A stretch of 64,000 bases of DNA from Acidobacteriota bacterium (GTDB taxonomy: Bacteria; Acidobacteriota; UBA6911; RPQK01; JAJDTT01): assembly GCA_028874215.1 (NCBI GenBank), contig JAPPLF010000006.1, positions 18,027-82,026 of the forward strand, written 5' to 3'. Shown here one piece after another: positions 52,180-62,082 of the stretch; within the stretch, counting starts at the first letter, position 1, and each line of letters starts with the position of its first letter. A program made the translations under genes and the position numbers. Below the pieces are notes generated by a model. The model had not been told where the DNA came from. It searched no databases and was given only the letters and a program-made list of their open reading frames with translations.

Positions 52180-54288
52180 TCAACCTGACCGGGTCAAAAT
52201 CCGGCCGTGGGTACGCGCCACCTGCTCTTCCACCACTTGTCTGGGGACCTGCTCGTACTGCTCGAAATGCATGGTGTAGGTCGCCCTCCCCTGGGTGAGC
52301 GACCGCAGTCCGGTGGCGTAGCCGAACATGGTCTCCAAGGCCACGTAGGCCGTGATCACCTGGCTTCCTCCCCGCGGTTCCAACTGGGCGACCCGGCCCC
52401 GGCGGGCGTTGAGATCGCCGATGACATCGCCCATGTATTCCTGGGGCACCACCACTTCCACCTTCATGACCGGTTCCAGCAGGACGAGCCCGGCCTTGCG
52501 CGCGGCCTGCTTGAAGGCGAGGGAGCCCGCGATCTTGAACGCGATCTCCGACGAGTCCACGTCGTGGTAGGAGCCGTCCAGAAGGGTCACCTTGACGTTC
52601 TGCATCTCGCAGCCGGCCAGGACTCCGCCCTCCATGGCCTCCCGCACACCGGCCTTCACCGCCGGAACGAATTCTCGAGGGATCACGCCGCCGACGCTCA
52701 GGTCCTCGAACAGGAACCCGTTTTCGGCCTCGCCCGGTTCCAGCGGCTCGACCCGGACCCTGGCGTCCCCATATTGGCCCCGGCCTCCGGTCTGGCGAAT
52801 GTAGCGCCCGTGCCCTTCGGCTGTCCCCAGAATGCTCTCCCGGTACGCCACGTGCGGCTTGCCCACGTTGGCGCCGACGCCGAACTCGCGCAGCAGGCGA
52901 TCTACGATGATCTCCAGGTGCAGCTCTCCCATGCCCGAGATCAGGGTCTGTCCGGTTTCCGGATCGGTGTGAGTCCGAAACGTCGGGTCCTCTTGAACCA
53001 GCTTCTCCAGCGCGAATCCCAGCCGATCCTGGTCGGGACGCGTCTTGGGCTCGATGGCCACTGAGATCACCGGCGCCGGAAACTCCATGGATTCCAGCAA
53101 CACGGGCCGGACCGGATCGCAAATCGTGTCTCCCGTCGCCGCCGTCTTGAGTCCGACCACGGCAGCAATGTCCCCGGCGCCGAGTTCCTTGAGCTCCTCC
53201 CTCTTGTTGGCGTGCATCTTGAGCAACCGTCCCACCCGCTCCGCCCGCCCGGAAACCGGGTTGTAGACCTTCGAGCGGGCCTGCAGGCATCCGGAATAGA
53301 CGCGGACGAAGGCCAACTTGCCGACGAAGGGGTCGCCCATGATCTTGAATACGAGGGCCGAAAAAGGGTCGTCCTGGGAGGCTCGGGGAGTCACCGGATC
53401 TCCCGTGACCGGGTCGGTTCCTTCGGGTGGGGGCACCTCCAACGGTGAGGGCAGGAAATCGACGATGCCGTCCAACAAGGGTTGCACCCCCTTGTTCTTG
53501 AAAGCGGCGCCGCAGAGGCAGGGTGTGAATCTGCCCTGACAGGTTCCCAATCGCAGCGCGCGCTTGAGGGAGCCGGGATCGATGGGCTCGCCGTGCACGT
53601 ACTTTTCCAGCAGCTCCTCGTCCACCTCGACGACCGTCTCCACCATCTTCTCGCGCCAGTGCTCCGCCGCCTCCCGCCATTCCTCCGGAATGTCGCCCTC
53701 CACGAAATTGGCGCCCAGGGTCTCGGCTTCGTAGCGGATGGCCTTGCGGGAGATCAGGTCGATGACGCCTTCGAAGGACTCCTCCTGTCCCAACGGAATC
53801 TGGACCGGGACCGGATTTGCGCCCAGCTTTTGGGTCATGGACTCCATGGCCGCGAAATAATCGGCTCCCAGCCGGTCCATCTTGTTCATGAAGGCGATCC
53901 GCGGCACCCGGTACTTGTCCGCCTGGCGCCAGACGGCCTCGGACTGGGGCTCGACGCCCGCGACGGCGTCGAACACGGCAATGGCGCCGTCCAGAACCCG
54001 CAGGGATCGTTCGACTTCAGCCGTGAAGTCTACGTGGCCCGGGGTATCGATAATGTTGATGCGGAAATTCTTCCAGAGGCAGGTCGTGGCGGCGGAGGTG
54101 ATGGTAATGCCCCGTTCCTGTTCCTGGGGCATCCAGTCCATGGTGGCGGTGCCTTCGTGCACTTCACCCAGCTTGTAGGTGATTCCCGTGTAGTAGAGAA
54201 TCCGCTCGGTCGTGGTCGTCTTACCGGCATCGATGTGGGCCATGATGCCGATATTTCGCGTCCTTTCGAGCGCAGACTGAGTTGCCAC
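52180..54288 (-). CDS. fusA: Elongation factor G (GTG start)
   Basis: The translocation GTPase, 702 residues. G motifs are [26 protein letters not shown] and [10 protein letters not shown], followed by domains II-V with [11 protein letters not shown] and VAYRESI. The GTG at 54288 begins the family sequence [13 protein letters not shown]; upstream open frame has no homology. It follows rpsG by 52 bases. Confidence 0.97.
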   Translation of the reverse strand: MATQSALERTRNIGIMAHIDAGKTTTTERILYYTGITYKLGEVHEGTATMDWMPQEQERGITITSAATTCLWKNFRINIIDTPGHVDFTAEVERSLRVLDGAIAVFDAVAGVEPQSEAVWRQADKYRVPRIAFMNKMDRLGADYFAAMESMTQKLGANPVPVQIPLGQEESFEGVIDLISRKAIRYEAETLGANFVEGDIPEEWREAAEHWREKMVETVVEVDEELLEKYVHGEPIDPGSLKRALRLGTCQGRFTPCLCGAAFKNKGVQPLLDGIVDFLPSPLEVPPPEGTDPVTGDPVTPRASQDDPFSALVFKIMGDPFVGKLAFVRVYSGCLQARSKVYNPVSGRAERVGRLLKMHANKREELKELGAGDIAAVVGLKTAATGDTICDPVRPVLLESMEFPAPVISVAIEPKTRPDQDRLGFALEKLVQEDPTFRTHTDPETGQTLISGMGELHLEIIVDRLLREFGVGANVGKPHVAYRESILGTAEGHGRYIRQTGGRGQYGDARVRVEPLEPGEAENGFLFEDLSVGGVIPREFVPAVKAGVREAMEGGVLAGCEMQNVKVTLLDGSYHDVDSSEIAFKIAGSLAFKQAARKAGLVLLEPVMKVEVVVPQEYMGDVIGDLNARRGRVAQLEPRGGSQVITAYVALETMFGYATGLRSLTQGRATYTMHFEQYEQVPRQVVEEQVARTHGRILTRSG

Positions 54289-54340
54289 TGTACTGGTTTT
54301 CCCTGGATGCAGCTTCCGTTGGTAATCGAGTCCTTCCCTC

Positions 54341-54811
54341 TCACCATCGGTAGTGTGCGAAGGCACGGTTGGCCTCGGCCATCCGGTGCACGTCCATCTT
54401 CCTGCGAACGGCTCCGCCGCGGTCATTCGCGGCGTCTGCGAGCTCGTTGGCCAGCCTCTCCCTCATGGTCTTTTCGTGACGGGCCCGGGCATAGCCCACC
54501 AGCCAGCGAATGGCGAGCGAGGTCTGCCGCCGGGTGCTGACTTCGATGGGGACCTGATAGGTCGATCCGCCCACGCGGCGGGACTTGGTCTCCACCATGG
54601 GCTTGACCCTGTCCACCGCCTTCTTGAAGATCCGCAATGGATCTTCTCCCGTCCTGTCCTGGATCAGGTTCATGGCGGCGTAAAAATTTCTCTCGGAAAC
54701 ACTCTTCTTTCCCCGCACCATGGCCTGATTGATGAATCGGCTCACCAGGCGGCTCTTGAATACGGGATCGGGAGCCACGTCTCTCTTGGGAACATCCCTT
54801 CTTCTAGACAT
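54341..54811 (-). CDS. rpsG: 30S ribosomal protein S7
   Basis: A 156-residue protein starting [18 protein letters not shown], with [19 protein letters not shown] and [20 protein letters not shown]7 is the translational regulator of the str operon in E. coli; the 69-bp rpsL-rpsG gap could hold its target here, but I cannot confirm a fold. Confidence 0.97.
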   Translation of the reverse strand: MSRRRDVPKRDVAPDPVFKSRLVSRFINQAMVRGKKSVSERNFYAAMNLIQDRTGEDPLRIFKKAVDRVKPMVETKSRRVGGSTYQVPIEVSTRRQTSLAIRWLVGYARARHEKTMRERLANELADAANDRGGAVRRKMDVHRMAEANRAFAHYRW

Positions 54812-54880
54812 CTCGATGGCTCCTGGACACGAAGCAAGCTGCGATGGAACTCGGCGTCGATGCAGTTGTTGGAGATCCGG

Positions 54881-55255
54881 CTAACCCTTGGGGCGCTTGG
54901 CGCCGTACTTGGACCGGCTGTTGTTACGGTTGTCTACGCCGGCCGTGTCCAAGGTCCCGCGGATCACATGGTATCGCACGCCCGGCAGGTCCTTAACCCG
55001 GCCGCCACGAATGAGCACAATGGAGTGCTCCTGCAGATTGTGTCCCTCACCCGGAATATAAGTGGTCACTTCGATCCCGTTGGTCAACCGTACCCGGGTC
55101 ACCTTTCGAAGCGCCGAGTTGGGTTTCTTCGGCGTCTGCGTGTACACACGCACGCAGACTCCGCGCCTTTGAGGGCAACCCTGCAGCGCCGGGCTCTTGG
55201 TCTTGGTCCGCACCGGTTTGCGACCCTTGCGCACCAACTGATTGAACGTCGGCAT
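54881..55255 (-). CDS. rpsL: 30S ribosomal protein S12
   Basis: A 124-residue decoding-site protein starting [12 protein letters not shown]. Both lysines altered in classical streptomycin resistance are wild type, in [12 protein letters not shown] and [13 protein letters not shown]. It is the first gene of the 34-gene cluster. About 80 bases lie between a predicted leader terminator and the ATG. Confidence 0.97.
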   Translation of the reverse strand: MPTFNQLVRKGRKPVRTKTKSPALQGCPQRRGVCVRVYTQTPKKPNSALRKVTRVRLTNGIEVTTYIPGEGHNLQEHSIVLIRGGRVKDLPGVRYHVIRGTLDTAGVDNRNNSRSKYGAKRPKG

Positions 55256-55334
55256 CGATGCCATCCACTCCTGGAACTGCCCGCCGCCGCCGCTTTCGAC
55301 GCTTGGCGTGAGAGCAGAACAAACCCTATAAGAC

Positions 55335-55360
55335 AAAAAAAGGATGCCCTTGAGGCATCC
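55335..55360 (-). terminator. Predicted leader terminator (attenuator) ahead of rpsL
   Basis: On the minus strand GGATGCC-TCAAG-GGCATCC is followed at once by seven T residues, a textbook intrinsic terminator. No minus-strand gene ends upstream of it and the divergent waaA runs the other way. It lies about 30 nt downstream of the inferred promoter-proximal start and ~80 nt before rpsL, as expected of an attenuator. Confidence 0.75.
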
Positions 55361-55395
55361 GCACTCGACCCACCCACGCCGTGATAGGCGGATGA

Positions 55396-55425
55396 ATCTT
55401 AGCCTCAGGGCCGGCCCCCTGTCAA
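55396..55425 (-). promoter_or_regulatory. Proximal sigma-70-like promoter of the ribosomal cluster
   Basis: On the minus strand TTGACA (55420-55425) and TAAGAT (55396-55401) are separated by 18 bp. Transcription would begin near 55389, ahead of the leader terminator. Confidence 0.65.
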
Positions 55426-55440
55426 GCCGGGAAACAAGTT

Positions 55441-55469
55441 ATTATATGCGTCCGTGACCGCCTTGACAA
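55441..55469 (-). promoter_or_regulatory. Distal sigma-70-like promoter of the ribosomal cluster
   Basis: On the minus strand TTGTCA (55464-55469) and a consensus TATAAT (55441-55446) are separated by 17 bp. It overlaps the proposed first codons of waaA on the other strand, so waaA may in fact start further downstream. Confidence 0.6.
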
Positions 55470-56872
55470 AACATGCTCCACGGATGATCCGTGGAGCCGG
55501 CGACGGAGACGCCGGAACGGCTCCGAAGCGTCCCGGCCGGGACTCGAGCGGCCCCACGGCCGTTCCGACGCCGCTGATCGCCGCCTATGCGCTGGCCTAT
55601 ACGCTCGGCCTGATCCTGTGGCTCCCTTTGCGCCTCCTTCGTTATCTCCGGGGCCATCGTCCCGTTCCCTTCAGGAAAAGGATGATGGTTCCCGATTGCG
55701 TCTCGCCGCTCCCTTCCGGCCGGGCCCGGCTCTGGGTCCACGCCGTCTCGGTGGGAGAGGTCAACTCGATTCGCCCCCTGATAGATGCGCTGAACCTGAA
55801 ATCGTCTCAACTGTGCATTTCCACAACGACCGAGACGGGGCAGCGTCTGGCCCGCCAGCTTTTCCGGGACCGGGCCCGGATCTTCTATTTTCCCCTGGAC
55901 TGGCCCTGGCTCTGCAGGAAGTATCTCAGGAGGCTGGATCCGGCGGCCGTACTGGTGGTCGAAACTGAGATCTGGCCCGGGTTCATCGTCGCCGCCCGGG
56001 AGTCGGGCGTACCCGTGGTCCTGGTCAACGGCAGGATCTCCGACCGGTCGTTCGCTCGCTACCGGCGCTTCCGGCGCCCGCTGCGGCCCTTTCTCCGGCA
56101 GTTGGATCGTCTCTGCATGCAGTCGGTCCAAGACCGGGACCGGATCGTCGAACTGGGATCCGTTGCTTCCAGAACCGGCTCCGTCGGAAATCTGAAATAC
56201 GATTACAGCCTGGGCCCGGACGCCGGACCGGCGGCATTGACGCGGCGGATTCGAAGCCTGTTCGGAGCGGACCCCATCTGGATCTGCGGCAGCACCCGCG
56301 AAGGAGAGGAGGAGCAGCTTCTGGACGCCTTCCAGGAGACCCGGCGGGAATTCCCCGATCTCCGCATGGTTCTGGCTCCCCGGCACCCGCGGAGATCGGA
56401 CGAGATCTCCGGCCTGCTTCGGCAGCGGGGCGTCGTCCACCTGAAACGCAGCGGTCTCAACGGTTTCCAGGATGCGGGCCCGCCCGTCCGGCCCGATGTG
56501 CTGGTCCTGGACACCATCGGCGAGTTGGCCCATCTCTACGAACTGGCCCAGGTGGTTTTCGTGGGGGGCAGCCTGGTGGCGTGGGGGGGACACAACATCA
56601 TCGAGGCGGCGCACTTCGGCAAGGCGATACTGGTGGGGCCTCACATGCATAATTTCCGGGAAATGGCTCGCAATTTCCTGGAAGGGGGCGCTGCGCTGCA
56701 GGTCCGAAACTCGCGGGAATTGGCCCGGCGGCTGAGGGAACTCCTGGAAAGTGAGGCGGCTCGCCGGGGGCTGGGCGAAAACGCCCGGCGGATCCTTCGC
56801 GAGAATCGAGGCGCCGTGGCCCGAACGGCCCGCATCGTGGACGAGTACCTGACTCCGGTCGCCGGATCCTGA
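55454..56872 (+). CDS. waaA: Kdo transferase (lipid IV-A Kdo transferase, GT30)
   Basis: It adds Kdo from CMP-Kdo to lipid A precursor at the inner membrane. The GT30 domain begins with RLWVHAVSVGEVNS, containing the catalytic glutamate. The rest is GT-B, with STTTETGQRLA, VVETEIWPGFI, CGSTREGEEEQLL, FVGGSLVAWGGHNIIEA and HNFREMA. The membrane-proximal hydrophobic segment (LIAAYALAYTLGLILWLPL) starts near residue 41, so the GTG start may be too early; an ATG at 55484 is an alternative. It heads a same-strand LPS cluster and uses the product of kdsB. Confidence 0.92.
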   Translation: MTALTKHAPRMIRGAGDGDAGTAPKRPGRDSSGPTAVPTPLIAAYALAYTLGLILWLPLRLLRYLRGHRPVPFRKRMMVPDCVSPLPSGRARLWVHAVSVGEVNSIRPLIDALNLKSSQLCISTTTETGQRLARQLFRDRARIFYFPLDWPWLCRKYLRRLDPAAVLVVETEIWPGFIVAARESGVPVVLVNGRISDRSFARYRRFRRPLRPFLRQLDRLCMQSVQDRDRIVELGSVASRTGSVGNLKYDYSLGPDAGPAALTRRIRSLFGADPIWICGSTREGEEEQLLDAFQETRREFPDLRMVLAPRHPRRSDEISGLLRQRGVVHLKRSGLNGFQDAGPPVRPDVLVLDTIGELAHLYELAQVVFVGGSLVAWGGHNIIEAAHFGKAILVGPHMHNFREMARNFLEGGAALQVRNSRELARRLRELLESEAARRGLGENARRILRENRGAVARTARIVDEYLTPVAGS

Positions 56873-56878
56873 GAACGC

Positions 56879-57919
56879 ATGTGGGTTCTTCTCTCCCAAC
56901 TCTACTCCCTGGTCATGCGGCTCAGAGCGTTGCTCTACCGGCGCGGCCTCATTTCGCGAAACCGCCTCCGCAACCCGGTCATCAGTGTCGGGAACCTGAC
57001 CGTGGGCGGGACCGGAAAGACCCCCTTCGTGGCCTATCTGGCCGGCGTTCTCCAGAAGGCGGGCTATCAGCCGGTCGTCCTGAGCCGCGGCTACCGGGGC
57101 AGGGCCGAGCACTCGACCCTGGTGGTCAGCGACGGCAGGAAGGTGCTGTGCGACCCGGCCAGCAGCGGGGACGAGCCCTTTCTGCTGGCCGGTCAGCTTC
57201 CCGGAGTCCGGGTCGCCGTCGGAAAGAATCGGCACCGTTCAGGAACGCTGGTGGAAAAGGACGCGGTCGGCAGGGTCATCCACATTCTGGACGACGGTTT
57301 CCAGCACCTGAAGCTCAAGCGCAACCTGGACATTCTGCTGGTGGATGCCACCGATCCCTTCGGCGGCGGTCAACTCCTGCCTGCGGGGAGGCTCCGGGAG
57401 CCCCTGGCCGCCATGGGACGCGCCGATCTGGTGGTCATCACGCGGTCCCACCTGATGGGGGAGATGGACGATCTGGAAGCGGTCATCCGGAGACACAACA
57501 AGCTGACTCCCATTTCCTACTTCTATCACGATGCCGTCGGCGTCTTCGATCTCAAGAGCCGGACGCAATTCCGGACCCGGGATTTCGTGGGAAGGCGGGT
57601 CATCGCCCTGGCGGCCATCGGAAATCCCGGAATCTTCGTCCAGGACCTGGAGCACTACCAGATGGACGTGCGGCGCCAGCTCCTGTTCCCCGACCATCAT
57701 CCGTACAGCCAGAGCGATCTGGACCAGGCCCTGGAAAATCTGGACGAACACGGAGCCGAGGCGTTGATGACGACGGAGAAGGACGCGGTCCGCCTCCAGG
57801 GCCTGGAATTCGGCGCTGGACAGATCTACGTGTTGAAGATCGAAGCGTTGCCCGAAGACCCGGCGGAGTACCGCAAGTTTCTCTTGGATGAGGTGGCGGG
57901 CCTTCCCAATCCGCACTGA
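56879..57919 (+). CDS. lpxK: Tetraacyldisaccharide 4'-kinase
   Basis: It phosphorylates the lipid A disaccharide at the 4' position to give lipid IV-A. The P-loop is VGNLTVGGTGKTPF, followed by LSRGYRGRA, GDEPFLLA, ILDDGFQHLKLKRNLDI and LPAGRLREPL, all family motifs. The C-terminal part has FPDHHPYSQSDLD and ALMTTEKDAVRL. It has 346 residues. A short hydrophobic N-terminus suits membrane association. It begins six bases after waaA. Confidence 0.95.
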   Translation: MWVLLSQLYSLVMRLRALLYRRGLISRNRLRNPVISVGNLTVGGTGKTPFVAYLAGVLQKAGYQPVVLSRGYRGRAEHSTLVVSDGRKVLCDPASSGDEPFLLAGQLPGVRVAVGKNRHRSGTLVEKDAVGRVIHILDDGFQHLKLKRNLDILLVDATDPFGGGQLLPAGRLREPLAAMGRADLVVITRSHLMGEMDDLEAVIRRHNKLTPISYFYHDAVGVFDLKSRTQFRTRDFVGRRVIALAAIGNPGIFVQDLEHYQMDVRRQLLFPDHHPYSQSDLDQALENLDEHGAEALMTTEKDAVRLQGLEFGAGQIYVLKIEALPEDPAEYRKFLLDEVAGLPNPH

Positions 57920-57941
57920 AGGAGGGCCTCGGACAGGAGCG

Positions 57942-58994
57942 ATGAAGCAGGTCCTGGTTCGCTGCACCAACTGGATCGGAGACGCCGTCATGTCGCTGGC
58001 GGCCCTGAGGGAGCTGCGCCGGCTGCAGCCCCAGGCCCGGCTGACTCTCCTGGCCCGGGAATGGGTGGCCCCGATCTTCGAAGGGCAAGGGGTCGCGGAT
58101 CAGGTGGTCACGCTCGAGAACCGGTCCCTGGGGGTACGGGGAGTATTCCGTGTGGGACGGCGGCTCCGTGGATTCGATACGGCGGTTCTCTTCCAGAACG
58201 CGTTCGAGGCGGCGCTGCTGGCGCTGACGGCGCGCATTCCGAACCGGATCGGCTACACCACCGACGGACGGCGGCTCCTGCTGACTCAAGGCGTGCGCCC
58301 CCGAATCAAGGACCTTGGCCGTCACCAGACCTACTACTATCTGGACCTGCTGTTCCAGGCGGGCGTCTCTTCCATCGACTACCTGGAAGACTCTTCGTTC
58401 CGGCCCGACATCCATCTCACGCCCTCCCGGGCGCAACTGGAGTCGGCCGACTCCCTGCTCGGCGAGGCGGGCGTCGAGAGCGGCAGGCCCTTGGTGGGCC
58501 TGAATCCGGGAGCCGCCTTCGGTTCCGCCAAGCGATGGTTTCCGGAGCGCTACGCGGAAGTGGCCGATCGCCTGATCGAGGAGGCGGGCGCCGAGGTCGT
58601 GCTCCTGGGCTCCAGTTCGGAGACGCCGATTGCGGTCCGGGTCCGGGAGCAGATGAAACAGACTCCCCGATTCCTGGTGGGACGGACCTCGCTCTCCGCC
58701 CTCATCGGCGTGTTGGCCCGGTGCCGGTTGTTTCTGGGAAACGATTCGGGTCCCATGCACCTGTCGGCGGCGCTGGGAGTGCCGCTGGTGGCGGTATTCG
58801 GATCCACCGACGAAGTGGCCACGGGACCCTTGAGCCCCCAGGCGACCGTCATCCACAAGCACGTGGAGTGCAGCCCCTGCCTGCTCCGGGAGTGTCCCAT
58901 CGACCTGCGCTGTTTCGATCGCATTCACTCCGGGGAGGTCTACCGGGCGGCCCGAAGGCTGTTGACCCGAAATCAGGCTCCGGGACGCCCGTGA
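57942..58994 (+). CDS. waaF: ADP-heptose:LPS heptosyltransferase II-like
   Basis: A GT9 enzyme of 350 residues that adds heptose to the LPS inner core. It starts VLVRCTNWIGDAVMSLAAL, typical of WaaF. The nucleotide-sugar domain has GLNPGAAFGSAKRWFPERY and FLGNDSGPMHLSAALGVPL. A cysteine-rich C-terminal motif (CSPCLLRECP) is usual for the family. The ATG at 57942 has CAGGAG upstream. It lies just after lpxK. Confidence 0.92.
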   Translation: MKQVLVRCTNWIGDAVMSLAALRELRRLQPQARLTLLAREWVAPIFEGQGVADQVVTLENRSLGVRGVFRVGRRLRGFDTAVLFQNAFEAALLALTARIPNRIGYTTDGRRLLLTQGVRPRIKDLGRHQTYYYLDLLFQAGVSSIDYLEDSSFRPDIHLTPSRAQLESADSLLGEAGVESGRPLVGLNPGAAFGSAKRWFPERYAEVADRLIEEAGAEVVLLGSSSETPIAVRVREQMKQTPRFLVGRTSLSALIGVLARCRLFLGNDSGPMHLSAALGVPLVAVFGSTDEVATGPLSPQATVIHKHVECSPCLLRECPIDLRCFDRIHSGEVYRAARRLLTRNQAPGRP

Positions 58995-59023
58995 TACGAT
59001 GGCCTTCCGTCTCGAGGGGCCCT

Positions 59024-60133
59024 ATGCTCCGAAACATCTCTTCCGTTGCTTCCGGCAGCACCCGCCCCGCGTCCTCTACCTTGCTGAACCGCCCGGAAAA
59101 GATCCTGATCGTCCGGTTGGGCGCGCTGGGCGACATCGTTCACGCCCTGCCGGCCCAACAGCAGATCCACCGCCGCTTCCCCGATTGTGAGATTCACTGG
59201 CTGGTCGAGCCCCACTACCGCGCCCTGCTGAAGACAGTTCCCGGAATCCATCGAATCTGGACCGCCGACACCAAGCGTTGGCGGCGCCGGCCCCGGACGG
59301 CGTGGGATCTGGTCCACCTGATCCGGGCCTTGCGGCGGGAGCGCTTCGACCTGGCGCTGGACTTTCAGGGCCTGATCAAGTCGGCATTCCTGGCCCGTCT
59401 TTCCGGCGCCGGGAGGCGGATGGGATTCTGCCGGGAACGATGCCGCGAGCCGGCGGCGGCCGGTTTCTATACCGACACCGTCCCGACCAGCGGAATCGGC
59501 CACGTCATCGATCTGAACCTGGAGCTGGCAGGGTCGTTGGGCTGCGCCGGAGAGTCCACGGCCCGGGTGCCTTTTCGGATCCCCGCCGAGGCGAAGCGTT
59601 ATGTCGACTCCCGGTTGCAGGCGGTCGGCAACGTCCGTCCGGTCCTGTTGAATCCGGGCGCCGGATGGCCCACCAAGCTCTGGCCCGCCCGCAGGTTCGC
59701 CCGTCTGGGCGCGGAGATCCGGCGGCGCCTGGATCTTCCCGTGCTCATCACCTACGGTCCGGGAGAGGAGGAACTGGTCCGTGAGATCCGGGACTGCTCC
59801 CGGCCCGGGTCCGTGGTCACCTTTCCCACCACGATCCTGGAACTGGCGGCGCTCTGCCGGCGCGCCTGCCTGATGGTGGCGGGGGACACGGGTCCCCTGC
59901 ATCTGGCGGTGGCGGTGGGAACCCCGGCGGTGGCGGTGATGGGTCCCTCCATCGCCCGGCGCAACGGACCCTTTCACCCGGAAGACCGGATCGTCAAGCG
60001 TTACCTCTACTGCTCGGACTGCAACAAGCGGAGCTGCGGGGAGTTCATCTGCATGAACATTTCCGTGGAACAGGTCTTCCGGGCCGTGCGCCGGCGGTTG
60101 TCGGCGGCCGTGGAAGGACCGGCATCCCCATGA
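59024..60133 (+). CDS. ADP-heptose:LPS heptosyltransferase (WaaC-like)
   Basis: A second GT9 enzyme, 369 residues. It has ILIVRLGALGDIVHALPAQ, DLALDFQGLIKSAFLARLSG, LLNPGAGWPTKLWPARRFA and VAGDTGPLHLAVAVGTPAV, closest in layout to heptosyltransferase I. The CSDCNKRSCGEFICM motif near the C-terminus is cysteine-rich. The ATG at 59024 has GAGGGG five bases upstream. About 20 poorly conserved residues precede the fold. It overlaps the next gene by four bases. Confidence 0.88.
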   Translation: MLRNISSVASGSTRPASSTLLNRPEKILIVRLGALGDIVHALPAQQQIHRRFPDCEIHWLVEPHYRALLKTVPGIHRIWTADTKRWRRRPRTAWDLVHLIRALRRERFDLALDFQGLIKSAFLARLSGAGRRMGFCRERCREPAAAGFYTDTVPTSGIGHVIDLNLELAGSLGCAGESTARVPFRIPAEAKRYVDSRLQAVGNVRPVLLNPGAGWPTKLWPARRFARLGAEIRRRLDLPVLITYGPGEEELVREIRDCSRPGSVVTFPTTILELAALCRRACLMVAGDTGPLHLAVAVGTPAVAVMGPSIARRNGPFHPEDRIVKRYLYCSDCNKRSCGEFICMNISVEQVFRAVRRRLSAAVEGPASP

Positions 60134-60669
60134 CCGTGGTTCAGAGAATCCGGGTCCCCGCGGGTCTCGCCTTCGGGTTCCTGCTTTTCGTGTTCGCCCA
60201 GCCGCGTCATGACCTGTTCTGGCTCGGAATGCCGGTGGCGGCGCTGGGAGCCGGCATCCGCCTTTGGGCCTCGGGATACCTGGACAAGTGGCGCGGGGTG
60301 GCGCGGACGGGACCCTACCGCCTGACCCGGAATCCTCTCTACCTGGGGTCCTTTCTGGCCGGGCTCGGTTTCACCGTGGCGGCGGCGGAGCTTTGGCTGC
60401 TCCTGGTCTATCTCGTCCTGTTCCCGGGCATTTATTGGCCGGTGATACTTCGTGAAGAGCGGGAAATGCTCAGCCACTATGGGGACGACTACGCCGGGTA
60501 TGCCGCCGGCGTGCCCCGATTCTGTCCGGTTCGGTTCCCGGGCCCCATCGCCGCCGGAGCCGGCGCGATCGCTCGTTTCCAGTGGAAGCTCTTCCTCCGG
60601 AACCGGGAATACCGTTTTCTCATCTCGGTGGTCCTGGCAGCGATCTTTTTCTTCTGGAAAATGGGATGA
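60130..60669 (+). CDS. Isoprenylcysteine carboxyl methyltransferase (ICMT) family membrane protein
   Basis: A 179-residue protein with about four to five transmembrane helices. The family motif is visible as GPYRLTRNPLYLGSFLAGLG and the C-terminal EEREMLSHYGDDYAGY. Bacterial members are SAM-dependent methyltransferases of unknown lipid or small-molecule substrates. Overlaps of four bases on each side bind it into the LPS-linked cluster, which suggests an envelope substrate, by inference only. Confidence 0.85.
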   Translation: MTVVQRIRVPAGLAFGFLLFVFAQPRHDLFWLGMPVAALGAGIRLWASGYLDKWRGVARTGPYRLTRNPLYLGSFLAGLGFTVAAAELWLLLVYLVLFPGIYWPVILREEREMLSHYGDDYAGYAAGVPRFCPVRFPGPIAAGAGAIARFQWKLFLRNREYRFLISVVLAAIFFFWKMG

Positions 60670-61553
60670 AGCGCCCAATGCCCGACTCCCGGCGGTGGAC
60701 GCGCCTGTTGCCGGTCCTCCCCCTGATCCTGGCGCCCGCCCTTTACTGCTTCCCGCTCCCGGCCGGGCCCGGGGCGCCACGGCCGCTCCTGGACCGGGGG
60801 ACTCGTTACAGCGCCCCTTTCCAAGCCGGAGAGAGCCTGCGATACGAGGTCAACTGGAAGCCCCTGTTCGCCTCTCCGGCCTTCAAGGCGGGGGAGTTGG
60901 CCTTCACCGTGAAACGTTCCCGGTATCGAAAGAGGCCGGCCTGGACCATCACCATGGAGGCCATATCGGCCGGCCGGCTGGTGGAAGTCGCCAAGATCTC
61001 GGTGCGGAATCGTTTCGAGTCCATTGTCGACGCCCGGAGTTTTCATTCCTATCGGATCTTCCGGGAGCATCGCGAGGGAAGACGCAAGCGCGATCTGCTC
61101 TCCGTCTTCGACTACGGCAGGGACACCGCGTTCTTCCGTGACCTGGACGTGTCAAAAGATCCGCCGCGGGAGCTTCACAACCGCACTTCCGATGGGATAC
61201 CGGGGCCGGTCGCGGACCTGCTTTCGGTCATCTACGTGGCGCGGCTCCATCGGCTGGAGGACGGGAGCCGATACCGTGCGCATCTGGCCCAGCGCGGCAA
61301 GTTCAAGGAGATGCTGGTCCGGGTGGAGGATACGGAGCGAGTCGAACTCCGGGTCGGGGCTTTCGACACGGTCCGGCTCCGGGTCGAGGAGGGAATCCTC
61401 TCCAAGGGCAGGACGCTCCGGGTCTGGTACTCGCGGGACCGTCTTCGAGTTCCCGTCAAGTTCGAGGCCGAGGTCAAGTTCGGCCGGGTCTACGGCGAAC
61501 TCATCGGGCTGGAGGCGGGCGCCGTGGGGCGGGGGCTGATCCGGAGCCGGTAG
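60666..61553 (+). CDS. DUF3108 domain exported protein
   Basis: A 295-residue protein with an N-terminal signal or anchor (LLPVLPLILAPALYCF, about 14-29). A beta-rich region with FQAGESLRYEVNWK, DLLSVIYVAR and LRVWYSRDRLRVPVKFEAEV is typical of DUF3108 periplasmic proteins. The function is unknown; some family members are encoded near LPS or outer membrane genes. The start overlaps the ICMT gene stop (ATGA), so it is the last gene of this unit. Confidence 0.82.
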   Translation: MKRPMPDSRRWTRLLPVLPLILAPALYCFPLPAGPGAPRPLLDRGTRYSAPFQAGESLRYEVNWKPLFASPAFKAGELAFTVKRSRYRKRPAWTITMEAISAGRLVEVAKISVRNRFESIVDARSFHSYRIFREHREGRRKRDLLSVFDYGRDTAFFRDLDVSKDPPRELHNRTSDGIPGPVADLLSVIYVARLHRLEDGSRYRAHLAQRGKFKEMLVRVEDTERVELRVGAFDTVRLRVEEGILSKGRTLRVWYSRDRLRVPVKFEAEVKFGRVYGELIGLEAGAVGRGLIRSR

Positions 61554-61635
61554 CCGCGTGCCCGATCCGCGGGATTTTGCGGGTGGGCAGGTCGAGGCGG
61601 CCGGGTCAAGCGGGTTCCATCCGATCTTCCGGTGA

Positions 61636-61641
61636 TAGAAT
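61636..61641 (+). promoter_or_regulatory. -10 element for rnpB
   Basis: TAGAAT lies nine bases before the inferred 5' end of RNase P RNA, the same hexamer and spacing as before tRNA-Gly. The -35 region is weak. Confidence 0.5.
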
Positions 61642-61650
61642 GTCGCCGGC

Positions 61651-62059
<409 letters not shown>

Positions 62060-62082
62060 ACCTGCATTGATCCACTTCCGGC

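Noticed and set aside
55463..55491. Plus-strand promoter for waaA using TTGACA at 55463
   Set aside because: No -10-like hexamer lies 16-19 bp downstream, and the element would fall inside the coding sequence.
55442..57235. Long minus-strand open frame opposite waaA and lpxK
   Set aside because: It is a shadow of high-GC coding sequence; the plus strand encodes clear WaaA and LpxK motifs, and the minus translation is low-complexity without family features.
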